A stretch of 64,000 nucleotides of DNA from CAXXFQ01 sp963674475 (GTDB lineage: Bacteria; Planctomycetota; Planctomycetia; Pirellulales; Thermoguttaceae): the NCBI GenBank assembly GCA_963674475.2, contig CAXXFQ010000008.1, positions 1 to 64,000 of the forward strand. The letters run 5' to 3'. Each line of letters opens with the position of its first letter. The stretch's first letter is position 1. Made by a program: the position numbers and the translations under genes. The notes under the pieces were generated by a model. That model was not told where the DNA came from, searched no databases, and saw only the letters and a list, made by a program, of their open reading frames with translations. Below, in pieces: positions 38,475 through 49,348 of the stretch.

Positions 38475-39086
38475 ATGGCCTTAGCCACACTTTTTGCTCA
38501 AAATACGATAAATAGCGGTATGCTGATGTTGGCCGGGGTCGGGATCTGCTGTTGGGTCCTCTTGCGGCGACGCTTCGGCAGGCGAAGTCGTGGGACAAGC
38601 GGGAGTTCTTCGGCGACGGCGTCCCGGTTTTCTCCTAAAAAGAGGCCGTTTCGAAGGCCCGAGAGTCGAAACGTTCCGTCCCGCTCGGCCGACAACTTTC
38701 CCGGAGAAATTCACAATTGGAAGGTGGAGATGTACGAGTTGGCCGAGGCACTGACCGCCAAGCTCGATAACAAGATCCGCATTCTGGACGTGATGACCGC
38801 CGAGGCGAACCGAGCGGTCGACCGGCTCGAGGCGGCCAGCCGTCGGGACGCTCGATACGAAGGGGCCGTTCTTGAAGAAAGTGCCCTTACAGAGGGGGGA
38901 GCCACGCCTTCCGATCCGTTCCTTGGCCCTCGTCCGTCGGTTGAGGCATGCCTTGAAACGATCTATCTCTTTGCTGATTATGGATTTCCGACAAGGGAGA
39001 TCGCTCGCCGAACCGGTTTGGATACGACGGCGGTCACCCAAGCGCTGCAAGAACGTTCGACGGTCCGCAAAGAAAAAATCTGCTGA
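38475..39086 (+). CDS. Membrane-anchored protein with C-terminal helix-turn-helix-like segment
   Basis: 203 residues from ATG 38475 with GAGGA upstream. One N-terminal membrane helix (MLMLAGVGICCWVLL) precedes a very basic Arg/Ser/Pro stretch (RRRFGRRSRG). A helical segment follows (NWKVEMYELAEALTAKLDNKIRILDVMTAEANRAVDRLEAA, residues about 78-118), probably a coiled coil. The C-terminus (VEACLETIYLFADYGFPTREIARRTGLDTTAVTQAL) reads like a sigma-70-region-4 type helix-turn-helix. I recognise the general pattern from planctomycetes but no characterised family. Confidence 0.7.
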   Translation: MALATLFAQNTINSGMLMLAGVGICCWVLLRRRFGRRSRGTSGSSSATASRFSPKKRPFRRPESRNVPSRSADNFPGEIHNWKVEMYELAEALTAKLDNKIRILDVMTAEANRAVDRLEAASRRDARYEGAVLEESALTEGGATPSDPFLGPRPSVEACLETIYLFADYGFPTREIARRTGLDTTAVTQALQERSTVRKEKIC

Positions 39087-39360
39087 GGAGGGGTTCTTTC
39101 GCAAGGGGAGGTAAATTGCTATTTTCCCATTTCGGTCGGCGTATAGCTCTAGTTAGGGGGTAATTTTTTTTGTTAACCGGGGTTTTTCTCCACCCCCCCA
39201 CCAAAAGTGAGTTATCTTTTCTTGGTGAGTGACGGATTTGTTGTTTAACCTTGGGTTCGGCCGATTCGTTGTTTGCCAGATTGAGAATGCATCCCCTTGG
39301 GGGGGTGATGCAAGGTGTTCTTTTTTCAAGAACTTTGGGGCAGCAGAACCCATTAAAGCT

Positions 39361-40506
39361 ATGGATCAATCAAAACGAATCTTACTGGTCGACGACGATC
39401 CGACCATTCGAACGCTGGTGACTCGCGTATTCCAAAGCGACTACGAGGTCAGGGCGGTTGCCAATGGTGAGGAAGCGCTAGATATGGCGCCCCATTTTCG
39501 GCCGCACGTCGTGCTGTTGGATATCATGATGCCCGGGATTGACGGTTACACGACCTGTCGTCGGATGCGCGACAACAGCACGTTGACCGGGACGCTGATC
39601 GTCATCGTGTCGGCCAATTCGACCAGTGAAGAACAGCTTCGCGCCTATGAAGAAGGGGCCGACGACTATATTACCAAGCCGTTCGATCCGCACGAACTTC
39701 TGGCCCGCGTTCGGTTGCACTTCCGTCTTTTGGACGCCGTGGCGACGATCGACGAGGTCAGCAGCGAGATCGAAAAGCATAAAACCGAAACTCAAAAGTT
39801 GGTCGAGCACCAACAACGCGAAGTGGTCGCCGCTCAGGACGTGACGATGTTCACCTTGGCACGTGTGGCCGAATGTCGCGATCAGGAAACGGGAAGCCAT
39901 CTCATCCGGATGCGCGACTATTCCCAGATTTTGGCCGAGCATTTGTCGAAAAAAGGGCCTTACGTCGACCAGATCGACCAGACGTTTTTGGAAAACCTGT
40001 ATCGGTCGAGTCCCTTGCACGACGTCGGCAAGGTGGCGGTCAGCGATACGATCCTGCTGAAAAAAGGACCGTTGACCCCGGAAGAGCGACGTCAAATGCA
40101 GCGTCACACGGTCATCGGCGGTCAGATTCTCGAAGAGACGGTGCGTCAGTTTCCCGGCGGGCATTTTTTGGCGATGGCCGCGACCGTGGCCCGTCATCAC
40201 CATGAGCGGTTCGACGGCAAAGGGTACCCGGCCGGTTTGACCGGACAGCGAATCCCGCTGGCCGCCCGGATTGTCTCGGTGGCCGACGTGTTCGACGCCC
40301 TGACGTCGGTTCGGCCTTACAAGCGAGCGTTTTCGCCGTACGATTCACGCGAGATCATCGTGGCCGAGTCGGGCGGGCAATTCGATCCGGTGGTGGTCGA
40401 GGCGTTTGAAGAGTGCTTTGGCCGTTTCCTCGAAATCCAGGCCGTTTACGCCGGCACCTCGGTTCTCGATCCATTGGACACCTCGTTGACGAACGACTTC
40501 AAATAG
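39361..40506 (+). CDS. Response regulator with HD-GYP phosphodiesterase output
   Basis: 381 residues from ATG 39361. Receiver domain (residues 5-125): ILLVDDDPTIRTL, phospho-acceptor Asp54 in VVLLDIMMPGIDG, and the conserved Lys in DDYITKPFD. A helical linker (about 130-165) leads to an HD-GYP domain: MFTLARVAECRDQETGSHLIRM, SSPLHDVGKVAVSD (HD pair), RHHHERFDGKGYPAGL (GYP), ADVFDALTSVRPYKRAF. It should hydrolyse cyclic di-GMP under control of a histidine kinase, none of which is adjacent. The longer frame from 39229 adds 44 unlikely residues. A strong terminator follows. Confidence 0.95.
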   Translation: MDQSKRILLVDDDPTIRTLVTRVFQSDYEVRAVANGEEALDMAPHFRPHVVLLDIMMPGIDGYTTCRRMRDNSTLTGTLIVIVSANSTSEEQLRAYEEGADDYITKPFDPHELLARVRLHFRLLDAVATIDEVSSEIEKHKTETQKLVEHQQREVVAAQDVTMFTLARVAECRDQETGSHLIRMRDYSQILAEHLSKKGPYVDQIDQTFLENLYRSSPLHDVGKVAVSDTILLKKGPLTPEERRQMQRHTVIGGQILEETVRQFPGGHFLAMAATVARHHHERFDGKGYPAGLTGQRIPLAARIVSVADVFDALTSVRPYKRAFSPYDSREIIVAESGGQFDPVVVEAFEECFGRFLEIQAVYAGTSVLDPLDTSLTNDFK

Positions 40507-40551
40507 TCTTAACCGACTTCGCGATCGGAGAGGATTAAAAACCTTCGACAG

Positions 40552-40592
40552 AAAAGCGGCGATTTCTTCCGAAGAGAGGTCGCCGCTTTTTT
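40552..40592 (+). terminator. Terminator of the HD-GYP gene
   Basis: AAAAGCGGCGA / TCGCCGCTTTT perfect 11-bp stem with T-rich tail. It may also serve the convergent gene ending at 40643. Confidence 0.85.
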
Positions 40593-40642
40593 GTGCGCTT
40601 TGGTTTCAGTGGCCAAAGTCTTTTTCGTTGGGTTAGGGAATC

Positions 40643-41893
40643 TTACAAATCGGTTTCCGGACGCTCCGGTTGATTTAAACTTTCCGTCTCCTCAGTTTCC
40701 CCGTCGGCCGTTTGGGGAGCCGAGGTCTTTTCCGGCATCGGCCGTTCCAAGGCGACCGTCGGGCCATAGCCGTGCGCCAGGACAGTCATTCGCATCGTCG
40801 GGAAGTCGAACAGACAGATTTCCCCGGGCCCGGCCTGAAAAATCAGTTGGTTGCCGGGAAGGATGTGTAGGTGGCAGAATGGAATCGATCCGAACGGCGT
40901 ATCGAAAGCGATTTCGCCGGAAGGTCGATCTTGTAAGGTGATGCCATCCTTTTCATGGTGATAAGATATTCTGTAGTCGAGTTTAGATACATTAAAAAAC
41001 AACTCCCGTTCATTCATCGGTCGGTAATCTTGGTTCATATTGTCATACCAAAAACTGGAAGTATCGATTTCTGGATTGGCCATGTGGAGGGCAGCGATTG
41101 GTGCCACATTGTCGAGAACCAGCTGACTGTCATCGTAGCCTTTGGCTTTCCAAAGATAAATTTGCCACGCGTCGCCGGTTTCGTTTTGCTTCCAGATCAA
41201 TCTCGCATCCAAAGGATTTTCTCCTAAGGCGATCGTTTCGGTAAAGACTTCATCAGATCCATCGTCCAAGCGGAGGCGATGCACCGCGTGATCGTCCCGC
41301 CCAAGATAGTAAATTACTGTACCTGGTGAAGCGGATATCCGATCGGGTGAGACAAGTTCGATGTCGGTGTAGAGACTGATATTGGTTGTAGTTAAATTGA
41401 ACCACAGCAATGCCCAAAGGATCCCGTACGTTACCGCGTGAACGAACAGATTGGCCACCCCGGATCGCCAAAACCGTCGTGGGCCGCGTCCGACACAAAA
41501 GTAGATGAACGGCCATTCGACGATCAAGGAAACCAACGCCAAAATTCCCTCAATTCTTAGGTACGACCCCCAAGCGGTCGTAATGCTCTGCCAGGGGCCA
41601 GGTACCGCCCCAAGATTATAGTTAAAAAAGGTTTTTGCTATTACGGTATAGAGAGAGAAGCCTATCCAAGCGGAAAGGTAATTCGCCAGAATCATCAGCC
41701 CGCAGCATTTCAGGTATCTAAGAACCGGAAGTTTTTTTGTCTCGGACTCAAGACGGGCCGATTTCCCTTGAAAAAGCCAGGCGAGGAGGAGCCCTTCAAC
41801 CAGACCAATGAAAAAATTGCCCACAAACAAATAAAAAATACCCGAGAAAATTCCGGGTGACACTCCGTTGGCAAGAAGAAGGATCGGTTCCAC
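40643..41893 (-). CDS. Polytopic membrane protein of unknown function with C-terminal extramembrane domain
   Basis: 416 residues; GTG 41893 start. The first 190 residues contain about five membrane helices (GIFSGIFYLFVGNFFIGLVEG, LMILANYLSAWIGFSLYTVIA, IEGILALVSLIVEWPFIYFCV, LFVHAVTYGILWALLWF). Residues 200-390 are soluble and beta-rich (VIYYLGRDDHAVHRLRLDDGS, DARLIWKQNETGDAWQIYLW, GNQLIFQAGPGEICLFDFPTMRM), possibly a propeller-like sensor domain. The gene is more AT-rich than its neighbours in places (40960-41110), which hints at a different history but is weak evidence. No family is recognised. Confidence 0.72.
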   Translation of the reverse strand: MEPILLLANGVSPGIFSGIFYLFVGNFFIGLVEGLLLAWLFQGKSARLESETKKLPVLRYLKCCGLMILANYLSAWIGFSLYTVIAKTFFNYNLGAVPGPWQSITTAWGSYLRIEGILALVSLIVEWPFIYFCVGRGPRRFWRSGVANLFVHAVTYGILWALLWFNLTTTNISLYTDIELVSPDRISASPGTVIYYLGRDDHAVHRLRLDDGSDEVFTETIALGENPLDARLIWKQNETGDAWQIYLWKAKGYDDSQLVLDNVAPIAALHMANPEIDTSSFWYDNMNQDYRPMNERELFFNVSKLDYRISYHHEKDGITLQDRPSGEIAFDTPFGSIPFCHLHILPGNQLIFQAGPGEICLFDFPTMRMTVLAHGYGPTVALERPMPEKTSAPQTADGETEETESLNQPERPETDL

Positions 41894-41987
41894 GGTGGTT
41901 GCCCCAATGCGTTTTTTCGAAGAAGACCAAGACCTTGTTTATCATTGTAACCCGGAAAGGAAAAAATGAGCAAGGGCTTGGGGGTTC

Positions 41988-42758
41988 TCAGCGCAAGAAG
42001 CCGATGAGGATGTCGTAGGCGGCGTGGGTGCCGGCGGCGATTCCGAAGCCTCGGTAGACGAACAGGATCGAGAAAAAGATCCCGGCGACGAAGCGGAAGA
42101 GGAAGCTAAAACCCTGGAACGCTTCGGCGTTGCCGCCGATATAGTGGGCCGCCGAAAAAAGGACGCTTGTCGAGACGATCCCCAAGACGACGCCCACGCG
42201 GGGCCGAAATCCGAGGCGACACAAAAGCCAGATGGCCGAGGTCAACAGGATCAATCGAAAGAGCAGCTCTTCATAAATTCCTGCGCCGATAAAAAGGACC
42301 AGTTCTCGAAGGTTGCCGCCGATCGAAAGTAGATTGACCTCCGGCCCGGGCAGGATCGGAGGGATCGGAGGAACGAGTTGGTTCTGGATCGCCAGGATGA
42401 TTCTCAAGAAAACGCCCAGCACGAGACATTCGCCGACCATCCCGTAAAGGACCCCGCCGCGGATTCGCCACGGCTGACGGGACAGGTAGTGCCAGGCCAG
42501 CAAGATCGAGACGGTCAGGATTGGCAAGAGGAAGTAATGGGCCAGGCCGATCGACACCAAAAAATCCCGAAGCCAGACGTCGACCCCGTTTCGGATCGCC
42601 TGGGTGCCGAGGAACAGGACGCCCGTTTCGTAAATCAGCAACAGGGGCAAGACGAAAACGAGGCTCGTCAGCGGCCGTCGCGACTCGTCCCAATAGCCCG
42701 AAGCCGACAAGGCGGGCAGGACGTTCGGTTCGGGGGTCGACGGCTTCCAGCGAAACAT
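41988..42758 (-). CDS. CPBP-family (CAAX/Abi) intramembrane metalloprotease
   Basis: 256 residues, integral membrane. Family motifs: EELLFR (residues about 163-168, the catalytic Glu-Glu and Arg), the second-motif His in VLFSAAHYIGG, and FRFVAGIFFSILFVYRGFGIAAGTHAAYD with the third-motif His and a final Asp. About seven membrane helices are apparent. Bacterial members process peptides or act in bacteriocin self-immunity; the role here is unknown. It is separated from the upstream membrane gene by 94 nt, same strand, so the two might be co-transcribed. Confidence 0.9.
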   Translation of the reverse strand: MFRWKPSTPEPNVLPALSASGYWDESRRPLTSLVFVLPLLLIYETGVLFLGTQAIRNGVDVWLRDFLVSIGLAHYFLLPILTVSILLAWHYLSRQPWRIRGGVLYGMVGECLVLGVFLRIILAIQNQLVPPIPPILPGPEVNLLSIGGNLRELVLFIGAGIYEELLFRLILLTSAIWLLCRLGFRPRVGVVLGIVSTSVLFSAAHYIGGNAEAFQGFSFLFRFVAGIFFSILFVYRGFGIAAGTHAAYDILIGFLR

Positions 42759-43065
42759 GGGCGATGGGGGTTCTTATTTTTGGACGACGAGGGGGAAACG
42801 GTTTCACGCGGGGGAAGACTTGCTAGCCGCAACAAAGCGGGCAAAAGGCCCAGGGTATTCTACCTTATGACGGGAATCGTTATCTTTGGAAAAATGGGAA
42901 TTTCAGCGCAGCCGTGGGGACTTTTTTCCTACTTTACTCTTCGACGCCTGCTCGGCTTGAGCTTGAGCGTCGAAACGAATAGACTAGGCTCAAGTCAACG
43001 GTCGCGCTGCCGTGCGTTCCAGTCGATTTTTGCTATTCACTCGCCTGAAAAACATCTTGTGGGTC
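42759..43065. other. Divergent intergenic region
   Basis: 307 bp between the CPBP protease (minus) and the glycosylase (plus). No clear promoter, RNA or hairpin was seen. Confidence 0.35.
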
Positions 43066-43728
43066 ATGGGTAAAATCCTCAAAACGGTTTATCGCCGACT
43101 CGAAGCCCGATTTGGGCCCCAGCACTGGTGGCCGGCCGAGACGCCGTTTGAGGTGATGGTCGGCGCGGTTTTGACGCAAAACACCAATTGGCAGAATGTC
43201 AGTCGGGCGATCGAAAACCTGCGCGACGCCGGATTGCTCGAGCCGCACGCCCTGTTGGCCGTCGAGGAGGAGCAGTTGAGCGAGCTGATCCGCCCGGCCG
43301 GCTATTTTCGCGTCAAGGCCCGGCGGTTGCGGAACTTGGTCGCCTGGTTGGTCCAACGGCACGACGGCGATCTGGAAGCGGCCTTTGCCGGAGCGACCGA
43401 CGCGGTTCGGGAAGAGCTGCTTTCGATCAACGGGGTAGGGCCCGAAACGGCCGACTCGATCCTCCTCTACGCGGGGGGGCATCCGATTTTTGTCGTTGAC
43501 GCGTACACCGCTCGCGTCCTGACCCGACACGGGTGGATCGAACCGGAGGCCGACTACCGGCGACTCCAGGAATATTTTCACGACCATCTCGAGCGGGAGG
43601 TACCCTTGTATAACGAGTACCACGCCCTGTTGGTCCGGCTGGGAAAAGAGTACTGCCGAAAGCGTCCGAAGTGTGACGGGTGCCCTCTTGCGGACCTTTT
43701 AGTTGACGGGCGACCATTGCTTAAGTGA
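43066..43728 (+). CDS. HhH-GPD DNA glycosylase, MagIII-like (endonuclease III domain protein)
   Basis: 220 residues from ATG 43066. Base-excision repair fold: VGAVLTQNTNWQNVSRAIENL, helix-hairpin-helix INGVGPETADSILLYAG (121-137), and catalytic Asp145 in FVVDAYTARVL. The position of the catalytic Lys of endonuclease III (GVGRKTA) is Glu here (GVGPETA), so it should be a monofunctional glycosylase like MagIII (3-methyladenine) rather than a lyase. Only three of the four Fe-S cluster cysteines remain (197, 203, 206); the chain ends in LLVDGRPLLK where the last Cys would be expected. Just after the stop, a near-copy of the LLVDGRP coding sequence occurs again (43731-43755). Confidence 0.88.
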   Translation: MGKILKTVYRRLEARFGPQHWWPAETPFEVMVGAVLTQNTNWQNVSRAIENLRDAGLLEPHALLAVEEEQLSELIRPAGYFRVKARRLRNLVAWLVQRHDGDLEAAFAGATDAVREELLSINGVGPETADSILLYAGGHPIFVVDAYTARVLTRHGWIEPEADYRRLQEYFHDHLEREVPLYNEYHALLVRLGKEYCRKRPKCDGCPLADLLVDGRPLLK

Positions 43729-43843
43729 TAAACCTTTTAGTCGACGGAAGACCGATCGAGCCGGAAAGCTAGCAGCCGGTTGCAAAAACAGGTTTGCCAG
43801 GGCCGGTTTTTCTTTTTTGAACAAAACGAAGGAGCAGAATCGA

Positions 43844-44368
43844 ATGGAACTTTTTGAAGCGATCAAAAAACGTCACAGTTATCGGGGGACTTTCCAGGAT
43901 GTCGAGGTGCCGCGCGAGGCGCTCGAAAAGATTGTCCAGGCCGGGATCGATGCGCCCAGTGCGAAAAACGAACAGGTCGTTTCGTTCGTCATTGTCGACG
44001 ATCCGATTCTTTTGGGCAAGATTGGCGAGTTGATCGATCGCCCGGTCATGAAAACGGCCAAAGCGATGGTTGCGTGCGTCACCGATCCTCGCCCGGTCTT
44101 CCAGGGATTGTCGTTCGAGGCCGAAGACTGCGCGGCGGCGGTCGAGAACATGTTGCTGGCGGTTACCGCGTTGGGCTATGCCAGTGTCTGGTTGGACGGC
44201 GTCTTGCGATTTCACGATCTGGATCAAAAGGTCGGCGAACTGTTGGGCGTCCCTGAATCGTCGATCGTTCGGATCTTGTTGCCCATCGGCGTTCCCTACG
44301 AGGAAATCACCGAAACGGCCAAGTTGCCTTTTGCCAAACGGGCCTGGTTCAATTCCTACGAAGGGTAA
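43844..44368 (+). CDS. Nitroreductase-family flavoprotein
   Basis: 174 residues from ATG 43844 with AAGGAG upstream; the longer frame from 43703 is not needed. FMN-dependent nitroreductase fold: MELFEAIKKRHSYRGTFQDVEVPREALEKIVQAGIDAPSAKNEQ (FMN-binding RHSYR and PSA/KN segments), then AAVENMLLAVTALGYASVWL and VRILLPIGVPYEE. It is short and lacks the C-terminal arm of larger members. NAD(P)H-dependent reduction of nitro or quinone compounds is the family role; the true substrate is unknown. A terminator follows. Confidence 0.9.
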   Translation: MELFEAIKKRHSYRGTFQDVEVPREALEKIVQAGIDAPSAKNEQVVSFVIVDDPILLGKIGELIDRPVMKTAKAMVACVTDPRPVFQGLSFEAEDCAAAVENMLLAVTALGYASVWLDGVLRFHDLDQKVGELLGVPESSIVRILLPIGVPYEEITETAKLPFAKRAWFNSYEG

Positions 44369-44424
44369 AACCGTCCGCCAGGTGGGGCCGGCCGTTTTTC
44401 GAGTCGGTTCAAAAAGTCGAACCA

Positions 44425-44469
44425 GCCGGGAGCGAGGATGAAAGTGTCATCGCTCCCGCTTGTTTTTTT
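44425..44469 (+). terminator. Terminator of the nitroreductase gene
   Basis: GGGAGCGA (44428-44435) pairs with TCGCTCCC (44450-44457); an inner ATG/CAT pair extends it. Seven T follow within a few bases. Confidence 0.75.
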
Positions 44470-44608
44470 GGGCAGTTGGCCTGGGAAGACCATTTGCACT
44501 TGTCCGACTTGCCGCTATATTTATAGATAACCAAGCCAAAAATGGAAGACGATCACAGTCTTCACGCCCCGTACCTATACGAAAAACCTTTTTCACGGAA
44601 ACGAAAAC

Positions 44609-45637
44609 ATGGCCTCCAATCCCAGTGTGATTCTCTCCGGTTTTGCCGACGAAGCGGCCCATCCGATCGACCAATCGAACAAAGCGGCTGAAACCCAGTT
44701 CGCCGCGTTCGCCGCCTTGGGGCTCCAGTACTACAGTATCCGCTTCATCGACGTTGGCGGCGGTCCGAAGAACGTGATGAAGTTGACCAAGACCGAGATT
44801 CAGAAGATCCGCAAATTGCAAAACGAGTACGGCCTGAACGTCTCGTCAATCGGGTCGCCGATCGGAAAGGTCAAGCTTCAAAACGTCGACGACGGCACGT
44901 CAAACGCCTATGTTCCGTTCAAGCGTTATCTCGACAAAGAGGTCAAAAAAGCGTGCGACCTGGCCCACGCGTTCGAGACGAAACTGATCCGCGGGTTTTC
45001 GTTCTACCATCCGCGCGGTACCGACCCGCGTGACTCGATGGACCAAGCGGTCGACCAACTCGGCCAGATCGCCGAGATGTGCCATCGGTCCGACTTGACC
45101 TTCGGGCTCGAAGTTGAACCGAACCTGGTCGGCGAAGATGGTCACCTTTTGGCCGAACTGTATCGGAAGGTGAATCATCCGGCGATGGTCTTGATTTTCG
45201 ACGCGGCCAATCTGGTCGTGCAAGGTTTCTCGGCCGGCGAGCTGTTGGACCAGTTCCGGGCGATGGCGCCGGGTTTGGGTTGGATCCATATCAAAGATTA
45301 TCACCATCCCAAGCCGGTCAAGCGGGGCGAGCCGATCGACGAGGACGCGTTGGCCAATTTCGTTCCGTCCGATCAGGGAGACAGCGGTCACGAGCAACTG
45401 CTGTTGGAACTGAAGCGGATGTTGCCGACGATGACGCGTCGTCTGAAACGGCGAGGGATTCCGGGCGTCTTCCTCGATCTCGAACCGCACGTCAAAGGCG
45501 GCGGGCAGTTCGGCGGTTTCAGCGGTCCCGACGGGATGGGCGTGGCGCTTCGATCGCTTTGCCGGGTGTTGGATTATGTCGGACTGGACTACCACCTGCG
45601 CGACTACGACGACATCAAAGCGGCCCGCGGTTTTTAG
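44609..45637 (+). CDS. Xylose-isomerase-like TIM-barrel protein (sugar phosphate isomerase/epimerase family)
   Basis: 342 residues, no signal peptide, so probably cytoplasmic. AP-endonuclease-2/xylose-isomerase-like barrel: ILSGFADEAAHPIDQSNKAAETQFAAFAALGLQYYSIRFID at the N-terminus, then YGLNVSSIGSPIGK, ETKLIRGFSFYHP, LTFGLEVEPNLVGEDGHLLAELYRKV (Glu metal ligand), VLIFDAANLVVQG (Asp ligand), GLGWIHIKDYHHP (His ligand) and GVFLDLEPHVKGGGQFGGF (Glu ligand). A divalent-metal isomerase or epimerase is expected. Planctomycetes carry many such genes for sugar catabolism; the substrate is not predictable. Confidence 0.88.
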   Translation: MASNPSVILSGFADEAAHPIDQSNKAAETQFAAFAALGLQYYSIRFIDVGGGPKNVMKLTKTEIQKIRKLQNEYGLNVSSIGSPIGKVKLQNVDDGTSNAYVPFKRYLDKEVKKACDLAHAFETKLIRGFSFYHPRGTDPRDSMDQAVDQLGQIAEMCHRSDLTFGLEVEPNLVGEDGHLLAELYRKVNHPAMVLIFDAANLVVQGFSAGELLDQFRAMAPGLGWIHIKDYHHPKPVKRGEPIDEDALANFVPSDQGDSGHEQLLLELKRMLPTMTRRLKRRGIPGVFLDLEPHVKGGGQFGGFSGPDGMGVALRSLCRVLDYVGLDYHLRDYDDIKAARGF

Positions 45638-45690
45638 TAGAGGGGTGCCTTGAATTTTCAGCCGCGTGATCTTGCGGTGGACAGAAAACC

Positions 45691-45726
45691 AAAGCGAGGG
45701 TCGATTTGCCGGTCCTCGCTTTTTTT
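45691..45726. terminator. Bidirectional terminator between the isomerase gene and uvrA
   Basis: AAGCGAGG (45692-45699) pairs with CCTCGCTT (45714-45721). T8 follows on plus and an A run precedes it, so it can end both convergent transcripts. Confidence 0.8.
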
Positions 45727-45743
45727 GCGCCCTGAAAGGTTTT

Positions 45744-48698
<2,955 letters not shown>

Positions 48699-49114
48699 CG
48701 GGGCTCTGCAAAGGGCAAGCGGTTCGGGTCGGCGAAAAAACGCTCGCGGCGACAAACGGGTCGCCTTCTTTTGGGGAGTGGAATCTTTTGTCGGTCAAAC
48801 GGTCGACGCAAAAGAACCATTCCCAAATCTGTTAGCATATCACGGTCGGTCGGGAAGAGCAAGTTGGAAGCTCGTCCTTCCGGGCGGATCGGAATGCCGC
48901 TTTGGTGGGTATCGTCGAAAAGCGATGGTCCGATTACGGTTGCAGGGAATCTGCTGAATGCACGCCCTTTTTATGCCGGAGCGGCGGTTTTGGATCGACT
49001 CTTTTGCACGGGGAGGGAAAAATTCGGTACCTTCTCTTTTGATTCCCTTCTCTTGGCCCAATTCTTTCCCCAAAAGAGGCGTCCGCGCCGCGATCTCTGT
49101 GGGTTTTGGGATGA

Positions 49115-49143
49115 TTGACGAACGGTTTCGAACCGTTTACACT
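49115..49143 (+). promoter_or_regulatory. Candidate transketolase promoter with palindromic operator filling the spacer
   Basis: TTGACG (49115-49120), exactly 17 bp, TACACT (49138-49143). The whole spacer is the inverted repeat AACGGTT-TCG-AACCGTT (49121-49137). The start of transcription would be about 200 nt before ATG 49349. The palindrome looks like a repressor site; the regulator is unknown. Confidence 0.55.
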
Positions 49144-49348
49144 TACAGGATTCGTTCCCCTCGATTTTTTGAAGGGGAGGGTGAGCCCCAACTAACGAGG
49201 GGTGTTGTTTCGTCAATTAATTCGGCCCAATCGATCGAAAAAACGTCGGCGTTTTTCACGCGTCTCGGTCGATATCGCAGGCCGTTTTTCGTTTTGTCTT
49301 GTCCGCCAATCGTCCATTAACTACGGAAGTAATCCTAAACGCACGATT

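Noticed and set aside
48958..49320. Possible 120-residue gene upstream of transketolase
   Set aside because: No Shine-Dalgarno, no protein-like pattern, and it overlaps the candidate tkt promoter and leader.
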